Source: Pseudopyrenochaeta lycopersici
Lineage: Eukaryota; Ascomycota; Dothideomycetes; Pleosporales; Pseudopyrenochaetaceae
Length of the DNA: 64,000 nt
Reading direction: 5' to 3'
NCBI GenBank assembly: GCA_003313425.1
Contig: NHZP01000002.1
Coordinates: 186,001-250,000, forward strand
Part shown: piece by piece, positions 55,601 to 64,000 of the stretch
Layout of the letters: the number at the start of each line of letters is the position of its first letter
Position numbering within the stretch: the first letter of the stretch is position 1
The notes under the pieces: generated by a model
The model's input: the letters and a program-made list of their open reading frames with translations, nothing else
Told to the model about the DNA's origin: nothing
Databases searched by the model: none
Made by a program: the position numbers and the translations under genes

Positions 55601-56322
55601 GAAGAGGGCGCCCTCCAAGATCGGCAATGCTTGCTGCTGCAGCTCAAACGTCTTCAGTAAGCAAGGAAGGCAAAACTCTTATGCAGGCCAGTTTCATATC
55701 CCTCAAAAACCCTGCTAGAGAGAGCAGAAGCCGCGAAGCTTCTGCAGGTCCCGACTTCCCTGCCGATGCTGTCGCTAAACCTGTTGGACCTGCCAAAAAA
55801 TCCAATAACGAAGATGATCTCGATCCCGACTTCCTTTCGGCACTTCCTGAGGAAATCCGCAGAGAAGTCATTGAAGAACACAAGCGCAAAAAGCTGCAAG
55901 CTTCTCGTCTCGCCGTTACTCGTAAATCTAAAGCTACGGCACCACCCGCCCACGCCCCTCGTCCCGCACAAAAGATCAAAGTCCCACGACCGCCGAAACC
56001 TACTTTCACGACGCAGAAACTGTCAAAGGCCAAGGATCTGAGGAGCGCAATGAAAGAGTGGGTTCGCGAGTTTGCAGATGAAGGGCCATATACCGAGGAT
56101 GTCGGCGCGTTGGTAAAGTATCTCAAAAGGGTTGCCTGCGAGGAGAAGGATTTGGCAAAGGCTGTCGGCATAGTTAAGTGGATTGACTATGTCGTTGGCC
56201 GTATATCTGATGACGTTGATGAGTTTAATAGGAAGAAATGGGACGATGCTATGATTACGATCAAACAGGGTGTTACTGCAGCTGCGCGGGAGAGGGGGTT
56301 AGGCGCCGTGTCTTTTCATTGA
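52693..56322 (+). CDS. REV1: DNA repair protein REV1 (Y-family dCMP transferase)
   Basis: An intronless frame of 1,209 residues. A BRCT domain spans about 62-150 (IFKGIVAHVNGY, HGGGFMQYL, THIIA, WVVDSI). The Y-family catalytic core starts near 385 with LHVDFDSFFAAV (Asp391) and continues with SIDEAL (Asp486/Glu487), helix-hairpin-helix LPGVAWSIGGKL and a little finger near 640-760. Three ubiquitin-binding motifs follow: near 848 (LAELPEDIRSKLL), 906 (LAALPPEVRAEVL) and 1044 (LSALPEEIRREVI). The last 110 residues match the REV1 C-terminal adaptor domain, which recruits other translesion polymerases. The protein inserts dCMP opposite abasic sites and organises translesion synthesis. The N-terminal FGGFADYFRRKKIKLQ precedes BRCT as in other fungal REV1 proteins. 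Confidence 0.96.
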   Translation: MGSRLEKNSDSVRKRIANHTFQGEDGDEYGGSAFGGFADYFRRKKIKLQNLDADIRSQATDKPQIFKGIVAHVNGYTQPSLNDLHTLIVQHGGGFMQYLDGKTTVTHIIASSLTPKKAVEFKKYRIVKPAWVVDSIGAGKLLPWNEYRVVDEGDKQNVLAFDKGKITSHANVKTRGYRDQTDTSWYTSQLRGSQPNPASASTPSSSTRSRISGRRLPTPEDDIEDLPPSHQPDSIAPFAYTSAESSKTEKVVTPPKTSPLLAPQPSHEFTSIDGISNDQHDSLYAMPSPHAAQQAQPDEDFENGMDPIRTRELTAEEHNAILLRDPKIRKSTVVDPNFLEQYYRESRLHHLSTWKADLKSQLQAMASEKTSAQKSKQKRPLGARRYVLHVDFDSFFAAVSLKKHPEYKDKPAVVAHGQGSGSEIASCNYPAREFGVKNGMWMKRALELCPDLKILPYDFPAYEEASRGFYDAILATGGLVQSVSIDEALVDISALCIATGGSDGRKMSEGSNYREQARADEIAQSLRKQVKAKTGCDVSVGIGSNILLAKVALRKAKPAGQYQIKPEEVLAFIGPLQVQDLPGVAWSIGGKLEEIGVKFIKDIRELSKERLVQVLGPKTGEKLYEYSRGIDRQEVGEQVVRKSVSAEVNWGVRFENQEQADEFIASLCGELQKRLLKEKVKGKQFTMKIMRRSPEAPLDPPKHLGHGKCDTYNKSLLLGVATNSKEVLTKEALSILRGFGFTPGELRGIGLQMTKLEPVKNATDGSLESSQRRLQFKVGNTEPVNARKLTQTVEEDPIQDEPETPKKPKTAVDDEHVAFGAQELNHLTPSRRPLNTLGTQFIMPTQVDPKVLAELPEDIRSKLLRQNRQSSPTPAARSVNQGESSRMAAKGMPFPMTALPAQSQLDPEILAALPPEVRAEVLAQYAASATPSSPSRRLRQTDQTLLPQSPRKNRIIGIPAKKSTMPVKRGRGRPPRSAMLAAAAQTSSVSKEGKTLMQASFISLKNPARESRSREASAGPDFPADAVAKPVGPAKKSNNEDDLDPDFLSALPEEIRREVIEEHKRKKLQASRLAVTRKSKATAPPAHAPRPAQKIKVPRPPKPTFTTQKLSKAKDLRSAMKEWVREFADEGPYTEDVGALVKYLKRVACEEKDLAKAVGIVKWIDYVVGRISDDVDEFNRKKWDDAMITIKQGVTAAARERGLGAVSFH

Positions 56323-56767
56323 CCAGCTTGTTACATACATATCGCATAGGCATGGCGTTCATATGGCTTAGATACCACTACTTCACCAGTTGAAATTTTC
56401 ACAAGACACTAGTATTGCTATTCGGTGGAATGGGTGTATGCTATTATCCATTATGTACGTTATGAAACTCAATCCAACCAGTACGCCAGTTCCATGCGCC
56501 TTTCCCATGAATCCGAGTTCCTGCCCGGGAGATGTCGAGGGGGTATTCAAAGGGAAGGGGGTATATCGTGTTATCGTGCTGAGTAAGGGGGTATCCAATG
56601 TAAACCAGAAACAATTAGATCAATCTGTGATGCGGTGTCCGGGGAAATGCTCCGATGTGGTAGCTGTCCAAACGCCAGAACCTGTCCCAGCCAAAAAGAA
56701 AGAAAGGACGAGAAGAAAAGCTCCGGGTAGGTATCAGCAATGTACATCCCCTCTGTCACACAGCGAC
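56323..56767. other. Convergent spacer between REV1 and Yippee-like gene
   Basis: Two convergent 3' ends meet in 445 bp. A frame runs across the spacer into the Yippee gene on the opposite strand, but it is an antisense artefact. Confidence 0.5.
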
Positions 56768-57460
56768 TCAGTCATTACGGCTAAACGTTTTGTTCTTCCT
56801 CCGCCGCCTCGCGAGCTGGGGACTCCATATCCCGCTAAACAGGTCCTCGCACTCGTCCTCGTCCTGCGAGTCAAACTCGATATCTTCATCTCTGTGCGGC
56901 GAATTACTAGAACCATCTTCGTCTTCCATGCGTTCCTCCCACTCAGAGCCCTTGACCACTCTTTTCGTTTCGAGTATGAATTTGCCGACTTTGTACTTTT
57001 GCGCGTCCTCGGCGGCTTCGACGTACTTCCAGCCCAGCACGCTTCCGCAGCTGCGGCACGAGATGTCGGAGACGGTGTGGGCGCCTGTGACGAGCTGGCG
57101 TGGCACGGGTTTATGTGTGAAAGTGTTTGGTAAGTCGCCCTTGGTCCATCCTGTGGTTGAGATTTCGCCGCCGGTGAGAAGGGTTTCTGGCGGTGGTGGG
57201 CCGACGAGGTAGGCGCGTCCGTGCCGGCCGGTGAAGCCTTTGCTGATAATGGAAGATGTTGGGATCAGGTCCGTTGAGCATTTCTGGCAGCGGAGGTGTG
57301 AGATTGGCCGGTTGGAGAGGAAGGGAGTGGGTTGTGGTGGAGAGGATGATGGAGAGCTTGTTGAGGCCGTTGAGGTGGAGATTGCCGAGCTTCGGCGCCT
57401 ACGGAAGGGGATGCTGGGGAGGAGGTAGAGGGGAAAGGGTGTTGTCGGTGATGTCGGCAT
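56768..57460 (-). CDS. Yippee/Mis18-type zinc-binding protein
   Basis: A single frame of 230 residues. Zinc-binding pairs are Cys58-x2-Cys61 (RCQKCST) and Cys135-x2-Cys138 (DISCRSCGS), followed by LGWKYVEAAEDAQKYKVGKFILE, the C-terminal signature of the Yippee fold. The spacing between pairs is about 73 residues, longer than the 52 of canonical Yippee proteins because of a Pro/Gly-rich insert. The N-terminal 50 residues are Ser/Pro-rich and disordered. The C-terminal tail is acidic and ends in a basic run (RRRRKNK). Yippee proteins act in nuclear and centrosomal processes or as CRL/GID substrate receptors. The exact role here is unknown. Confidence 0.85.
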   Translation of the reverse strand: MPTSPTTPFPLYLLPSIPFRRRRSSAISTSTASTSSPSSSPPQPTPFLSNRPISHLRCQKCSTDLIPTSSIISKGFTGRHGRAYLVGPPPPETLLTGGEISTTGWTKGDLPNTFTHKPVPRQLVTGAHTVSDISCRSCGSVLGWKYVEAAEDAQKYKVGKFILETKRVVKGSEWEERMEDEDGSSNSPHRDEDIEFDSQDEDECEDLFSGIWSPQLARRRRKNKTFSRND

Positions 57461-58801
57461 ATTGTTGGTATTATAGTAGTCCCAAGGAAAACAGGATCAA
57501 ATTGTAGGGAACGATGGCCCTTGAGGAAGAGCGAGTACGGTATGTGCTGTATTAGGCCGGCAAGCGAGGTGCTTTGGGCAAAAGATATTCGCTTGATCGA
57601 ACTCCGTTGTTCTTTGCTATCCAAGTGACACTGAGACGCGTCTTCCAGACGTAATCCACCTCTTTGACGCCTGATTGTATATGAAACTCCGGGTAATGGT
57701 CAAGTTATAGACAGCTCCGCGGGACCCCGCTTTGTCCCAATTCTTTTGAACCACGTCTACGACAGCAACTCTCCGGGAGTGCTGGCTGCGATTTCGAACT
57801 TGAAGCGGTGTGCAGAGGGCACTCCGCAAGAAGAGGCCGACCCTCCCTTTGATGATGGCGTCGCAGAACGAGCAGGTGACGTGATGCCGACTATGCGAAT
57901 GTCGCGATAAGCGATAACGGACGCCACAGCCGAGCAAGGCGGGGCTGCAGGGTGCACCTTCAGCCTTGGGTGTCCCACAACTTCAAAGCGCATGCAAGTC
58001 AGAACAGTCCTGCAACTGTGAGTATACAGAGAAATTCGAGAAAGTAGAGAAAAGGTGATGGCAGGGACATCAGAATTACTTTGAGTATACGGACTGCCAA
58101 GGTGTGGCCAAATCATGATGGACTGACCAGATCATGCGGCCTGAGTCAACCCAAGACCTTCATCACGAGATGCGCTGGCAACTTCCGATGCCCTCCGGTT
58201 GGCAGAGACATTATTGCCGGGGTTGCTTTGTTCCCGTAAAGTAACTCATTCGCTGAAAACATCTAACACTTGAAACACTTTTATTGATTACAGCGCCATC
58301 TGCACAACAGCTCTGGGCACCTTCTAGTAAGCCTCGTTGCTGACGCCAACCATACGCTAGCCTTCCTGTAAACCACTTACAGACCTTTACACATACTCTG
58401 GGACGTCCGAACGCTCTGTAAAATACTACAGGCGTGTATATTGCTAAAATGCGCAAGGCTGGTTACACTTACATCTGCTACCGTATAGTGAGAACCACCG
58501 TACACGATGCAGCTTTGGACGAGTCCTCTGAATGAAGGTCATTCACACCTTCTTTCATTGTCTTGAGAGGGATTCTGTTGTTTCCGCTCTGCCATTTGCA
58601 CTTTCTCTTTTACGTGCTCTTCTTACCCTATATAGATGATGGTTCCTTCTCTTCTTTTGTGGATTATTTACCTCGCCGTTGTGTCCCCAACATTGATAAG
58701 GCCCTCTATTAATCATCCTTCGGTCACCGAATCGCTTGACTATTATTGATGCTTCATTGTGGTCGTAATATCGATGGTAGCCGCCAACCCGATCTGCCAG
58801 T
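57461..58801. other. Divergent spacer between Yippee-like gene and NDR kinase
   Basis: About 1.3 kb between divergent genes. Frames of 80-120 codons exist on the minus strand but lack recognisable domains. The stretch likely holds a long kinase 5' leader with its own small upstream frames. No tRNA was recognised. Confidence 0.45.
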
Positions 58802-61800
58802 ATGCTGTCTCTGGTTCCCGCACGGAAGAGAAAGGATTTCCACAACCCACGGCTCAACTCCCATGACAAGGACAAAATCCGCGTTGTCGAGACCTCTGGA
58901 AATGCTCTTTCAAACACGCCTACAAAGATACCTTATATGCGTACTGGTCTCCCAGTCAGCCGAACCTTCAACACCCTTCGCCGAGGGAGCATCAAGATCT
59001 TCTCAATCTTCCGGAACGGTAAGAGTATGTGTGGACTCTAGTATTGACAGAATCTTTTCCCCTCTAACCGTACTTCTAGGCTCCACTCCTAGCATCGGAC
59101 AACCTATAACAGGAAGCAATGGCTCGGCTTCGAAAACATCTGACAGCACACAACGTGCCCAACCCGCCGAAACCTATGACAAACCACTCCTACAAAACTC
59201 CAGCATCCCTGAAAATCCCGTTACTCCACCCAATCTCACCCTACATCAACGAAACTTATCGCTACTGCAACTTACTAACGCTACTGGCTTTGATGGGGAG
59301 TCGGAGCCGATCCTCGGCGGCAGAGATACTCATCCTGCGGTTGTACACGCAAGCAGATCTACACCAGGGTTGTCCCAGCAGCTTACTACCAAAATATCAA
59401 ATGCATTCCTACATAACGATACAGTGATACACCGACCAAAGCTAGTTTCAAGGCCGACAATCAGGACAGGTGATCCCCAGCGACACGATACCGACCACAA
59501 GGACCCAACATCACTGCAGACTCCAATGAGTAATGTGCCGTCCCTGCCATCGAGCTTCCATGGAAGTAGCAACGCCCCGCTAAGCCAGTCCACTGCACCT
59601 ACATCCCTCGTATCCTCAGGCGCGCCCATATCGGCTGAAACATCGCACCGAGGCCAACACGGTTTTCGAAGGATTTCTGCAGGTGGCTTGCCTCCTCAAT
59701 TAAATGAGCCGACTACTGAGCATATGCCTTCTCAATTCCTCGTTTTCCCGCGTCAGGATGCACCGCGACTATCAGAACCATCCGTTGCTACCATCGAGAA
59801 AGCAGCAGCGGCAAAGGTGTTCTTCGAGTCGCACTTCAATCAGCTTCTAGGCGCGAAGGTATCGCCACATTCTATACGCCGCCGCCAAATGGAGCGTAAG
59901 CTCTTCGCAATGGCGCTGACCAATGAGCAGCGCCAACAGAAGAGGCGTGAATGGAGCGTTGCTGAAAGCTACCATCTCCGTCAGACACGCGTTATGAAAT
60001 CGAACACCCTAGCTCGGCAGGCAATGAAAGGCGTGCATATCTCAAACTATGACATTGTCAGAGTGTTAGGTAAAGGCAGCTTTGGTGTCGTTCGGCTCGT
60101 CCGCGAGAAGAGTGAACATGCAGGCAGCCTACGAGGGACTGATCGACTTGTTGAATATCTAGCTAGCTCGTCCACGCTCAGACATCCGACGCAGTTACAG
60201 CCTACTCAGAAGGTCAAACAGGTATTCGCAATGAAAGTCATCAGAAAGTCCGACATGCTCCGCAATAGCCAAGAGGGGCACTTACGTGCCGAAAGAGACT
60301 TCTTGGTTGCATCGGAGAACTCGCAATGGGTGGTGCCTCTTATAGCTGCGTTTCAGGACAATAACAACCTCTATTTAGTCATGGAATACATGATGGGAGG
60401 TGACTTCCTCGGCCTTCTTCTTCGGGAAGATATTCTCGACGAGAATGTCGCCAAGTGGTATCTCGCTGAAATGATACTATGTATCGAAGAAGCACACAAA
60501 ATGAGCTGGATCCATCGTGATGTCAAACCTGATAACTTCCTTATCACTGCATCTGGTCATCTCAAGATCTCGGACTTTGGTCTAGCCTTTGACGGCCATT
60601 GGGCCCACAGCCAGACATACTTCAATGAGCGAAGATATAGTTTGCTTCGTGACTTGGATATTCAAGTCAAAGGCGACACACAGGACATTGAAGAAGAAAA
60701 TGAACGAGAACAAGCGAGAAGAACATTGGAAATGATCAACGGCAGCTGCACGCTACGTGAACGTCGCGAAGGAAAACAGGATGCAATCAATGGACCCATC
60801 ATCGACTGGCTCAATCGCACACAAAAACGCCATTTTGCAAAGAGTGTGGTGGGTACGAGTCAATATATGGCACCTGAAGTGATCAGGGGCGAGAGATATG
60901 ATGGCCGTTGTGATTGGTGGAGTATTGGAATCATCTTATATGAGGTATGCTAATGTATCATGTTAATAATTGGCTCAGCTAACGTTACCTAGTGCTTGTA
61001 TGGCTGTACGCCATTCTTCTGTGACAGCCGACAGGCTACGAAAGCGCGCATTCTTGTCAGGTTCATGTTCAAAGTCATAAGCATGTGCTAAATATCTGTA
61101 GGATCACCGCCGGTGGCTACGATTTCCACCTGACCAGCGCTATGCCCGTCCCAATATCGATCGTGTTCCCCTCATGCCAGTGTCAAGGAATGCCATCGAC
61201 CTCATGATGAGACTTCTTCAAGAGAGGCAGGACCGGCTCTCTGCGAAACGTTATTGTGAGAACGATTGGTTTCTACGTGACAGGGCGGTTGGCGCTCGTT
61301 GCGTACGGAATCTTAACTCCACTGGACATATTGTATTTCCAAACGATGCCGAAGACATCAAAGCACATCCTTTCTTTCGCAACATACAATGGTCGACGCT
61401 ACATATGACACGACCGCCATTCGTACCTCGGGTGCATGGCGATCAGCCCATCACCAAGTACTTCGATGACGAGGCCGAGATTCTGAGTGCGTCAGATCAT
61501 CTGGACTCATCGAGCTATGAATTCACGCACCCGGAAGCCTTGCAACAACCTCACCTTGCAGGTCTACTCAATGAAGAAGTAAACACACCGATGGCTGGAA
61601 TGAAGCAGAAGAATAATTTGCCTGCGCCGACATATAGACAGGTTTCCAGATCGATTCAAAAAATAAGGCGACGCAAGAAAGAGAAGAAAAGGCCGCGCGA
61701 CAAGCTGCTCAGGGATCCACAAGTTGGGCGTACAGTTCTGGAGATCCGGAAAAAGGGTGCGTTTGTGGGCTACACGTATCGCAGACCTCGTTTCTCACTG

Positions 61801-61875
61801 CCTGAACTGGAGGAGCGGTTTACTGCTACCAGACCGCAGCTCGCAAGAGCGAATGTGGTGGCTGTAAGCGCTTGA
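58802..61875 (+). CDS. NDR-family AGC Ser/Thr kinase
   Basis: Four exons (58802-59018, 59080-60944, 60993-61055, 61102-61875) encode 972 residues. The long N terminus is Ser/Thr/Pro-rich. Before the kinase lies an NDR-type Mob-binding helical region (FESHFNQLL, RRRQMERKLFAMAL). The kinase has GKGSFGVV, AMKVIRK, HRDVKPDN and DFGLAF. A long insert precedes the activation segment KSVVGTSQYMAPEV, typical of NDR/LATS kinases. Near the C terminus FVGYTYRRP matches the hydrophobic motif FxxYTY with its phosphorylatable Thr. NDR kinases with Mob partners control polarity, cytokinesis and stress. This is a divergent member rather than Cot1/Cbk1 or Dbf2. The third intron starts GTCAGG, an unusual donor. 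Another ATG at 58746 lies in a frame that only joins by reading through intron 1. Confidence 0.88.
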
Positions 61876-62574
61876 TTTTACTATCCGTGTATTTTTGTCT
61901 TGTTGATGGCGATCACTATGCTCTTCATTGTATAATATCCGTTGTAAGTATGGACTGGCCTTTGTTATAAGGTATTGTTGGTGTTTTCGAGATTTTCTAG
62001 ATCCCCAGTAGGCAGCATTGTTGCACTACGCCTCTCTTGGACCGCAATTGTAGCCTGTGGAAGAAATCATATCATTTGCATCCTCACAATAAATCATCCA
62101 GCGACGAAGACACTAAAAATTCTCCAAATATTGCGTATCTCTTAGTACTTTCTTATTGTATATATAAGTGAGTATCTAACAAGGCGCCCTGGATTGTAGA
62201 GGTCGATTTGGGAATTGTAAATGAGTTTCTATTTGCATTTCTCCTCTTCAAACGAGAAATCAATAAACTTCGGGTTTCCCCGTAGTAGGGATGATGACGG
62301 CGAGACGGCATTCTGTTCAGCAGGGTACTTCGGGGCTCACTGATTCGGATATTGCTTCTGCATGCTCTACCTGTCCGAGATTTACATTGATTAGGGGATT
62401 AAGAGGAAAAGGATTCTCTTAAACCAATGTATTCGCTCCAGCATCTCTCAGACCCACTATCAGACCTCAGCCATCCTCTCGCTACCATAGACCACCTCGT
62501 ATCATCTCCCTATGTTAGCAGCAAAGAGCAAGTGCCTTTCGAGTATCTAATCCCCTAAGAAGCCACCTCTAGCA
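61876..62574. other. Convergent spacer
   Basis: The 3' flanks of the NDR kinase and of the small minus-strand gene. Rather AT-rich near 62060-62180. No gene or repeat was recognised. Confidence 0.45.
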
Positions 62575-63075
62575 CTACACTTTCCCCTCCTTCGCGTCCT
62601 CAAAGTGCTTAGCATCCAAAACAATAATCTCATCCGAACTCTTCAGCCACTCGTACATGATAGTTGACAGACCCAACATGGTGCCATTGTAGTAAAGCGA
62701 ATCGTGGTAGTCCAAGGCGTGACTGGTATCCGTTGTGTGAAAGCGCTGTTTGCCCGCCTTCCCAATCGCCCACGTCTTGTCCAGCATCACCTTACCGTCG
62801 GCCGTGTAGCGGTGGGGTTCGGGGTTCATCAGCGCGTAGACGGCGTTGGTATCCGCCGTCAGCATGTGTTGGGCCAACCTGGACAGGGGAGGCGGACGGA
62901 GGGTGGTGTTTTTGGGGCCGATGGGTGGCTGGGCGGACGTGGTATTCTGGTTTTGCGACGTCTGGAGAAGTCAGAAAGGGGGGTTTATTGGAGAGGATCT
63001 TAATGAGTCACGTACAAGATTAGCATTCTCGCTTTGAAATTCGGCGGCAGCTGGGTTTAAGGTGCTGGAACTCAT
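62575..63075 (-). CDS. Small protein of unknown function
   Basis: Two exons (63075-63016, 62961-62575), joined by a 54-bp GTACGT...TCCAG intron, encode 148 residues. The N terminus is MSSSTLNPAAAEFQSENANL, followed by a Pro/Thr-rich linker (PPIGPKNTTLRPPPL). A compact C-terminal part then reads LAQHMLTADTNAVYALMNPE, DYHDSLYYNGTMLGLSTIM and YEWLKSSDEIIVL. The frame is kept across the splice and codon use looks genic. I do not recognise the family and assign no function. No signal peptide or membrane segment is evident. Confidence 0.65.
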
Positions 63076-64000
63076 ATTTCCTATTTTCAGTCGCTGTTTG
63101 TAATCGTTTTGGTGCAACGACTCGGGGTTTTTGAGGTGATATCTGATAAAGGAGAAGAGACCGGGGACATCATTTGGCTCTTATAGGAGTGTTGGTGGCT
63201 CCATATACGGGCTGCAGAGTCAAGCTGAGTCTCTAGCAACGACTTGACTGTTTGCGTAAATGTGAGTCTTCGTCTTTTCTGTCATTATAATCATTCTTTG
63301 CTCTGTAGTTGCAGTAAATTTTAGTCCTCTACCAGACTTCACAAATGTGACTACGAGAAAGTTGCTTTTGATGGCAAATCCCCACTTGCGCAGCAGCCTT
63401 GAGTCTTCCCAAAACTCATGCTACTCTGGCAGGAAACGTTTTCTAGAGGCGGAAATTTCCTTGAAAGTACAACGTGCGCTTTATTGGTAGTAGTGTCACT
63501 GAGTAGTGTCACTGGTGCTACATGCTTGAGATTTGCTTGCTCCTTCCTTAGTGTAGCATCTGCACTACCAGAAGAGAAATTTACCAATTAACTTGTTTGC
63601 ACGTTTTACAGTTTCATTACGACTTGGAAAGTCAAGAATACATCATTATAGTTCTTTATATGAAACAGTGCACATTCTGCAGATATCAATTGGCGATTGT
63701 GGAACGCAGAACATTCTGTCATACAGCTGGAGCAGAATTCTACTTTGATTACCCCACCGTCGAATAAATATCAAGAAGTGTTTAGGATAATTTCGCGAGG
63801 CGAATTCTACTTGGCTTACAATTTGAGGATGTTGAGCCAAGATACAAGAAGGGTTTGTATACTCAGGATGGTTTATGGATACATACATCGATGGCAAGAG
63901 GATTAGAATAACACATTCCATATTTATTCCATATCCAATTCGTCTGAATTCTATTACTAGCCGTCCATAGCCTGCATTTTTCTGCACCACGAAAAATCTA
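63076..64000. other. Right-edge spacer
   Basis: Contains the promoter of the small protein gene. Minus-strand frames of 78 and 114 codons (63587-63351, 63990-63646) have no recognisable domains. Nothing else was supported. Confidence 0.4.

Noticed and set aside
58746..59079. Earlier start for the NDR kinase at 58746
   Set aside because: This frame only stays open by reading through a good GTAAGA...TCTAG intron; the spliced frame from 58802 gives a more natural N terminus.

Overview
This window looks like nuclear DNA of a filamentous ascomycete, most likely a Dothideomycete (Pleosporales-like). The genes carry short introns of about 45-120 bp with GTRNGT donors, CTAAC/CTRAY branch sites and YAG acceptors. 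Housekeeping proteins are of fungal type. Gene-dense, GC-balanced blocks alternate with AT-rich blocks of decayed genes whose changes fit repeat-induced point mutation (RIP). The order assignment is inference; the kingdom-level assignment is firm.

Block 1 (1-13.2 kb) is conserved and gene-dense: a C2H2 zinc-finger protein cut by the window edge, a tandem DsbA-like/HCCA-isomerase protein, the ribosome-quality-control E3 ligase listerin, the TFIIH helicase XPD/Rad3 (divergent from listerin), and a CorA-like membrane protein. Block 2 (13.6-17.2 kb) holds a possible 52-residue three-exon gene and a protein kinase with an acylation-type N terminus and a duplicated N-terminal segment.

Block 3 (17.2-42 kb) is accessory. 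It contains a relic of a Rim2-type mitochondrial pyrimidine-nucleotide carrier. It also contains a co-oriented minus-strand terpenoid locus: SDR pseudogene, stand-alone class I terpene cyclase, damaged cytochrome P450, and an ABCC transporter interrupted by one TAG. A Helo-like N-terminal-domain protein with a frame break and a DEDDh nuclease follow. The block ends with an NRPS thiolation-condensation relic, a Ty3/gypsy RNase H relic and two non-autonomous elements with perfect terminal inverted repeats.

Block 4 (42.4-63.1 kb) returns to conserved genes. In order these are an SLC6/NSS-like transporter, a small protein resembling DUF6914, an aminoglycoside-phosphotransferase-fold protein, ornithine decarboxylase antizyme with a programmed +1 frameshift, a nucleolar FKBP (Fpr3/4 type), translesion polymerase REV1, a Yippee-like protein, an NDR-family AGC kinase and a small conserved-looking unknown. 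FKBP and REV1 are divergent, and polyamine control is represented by the antizyme.

The most interesting material is the terpenoid locus, where the cyclase remains open while its partners carry one or a few lesions each, and the antizyme recoding site. No rRNA, tRNA or CRISPR array was recognised.
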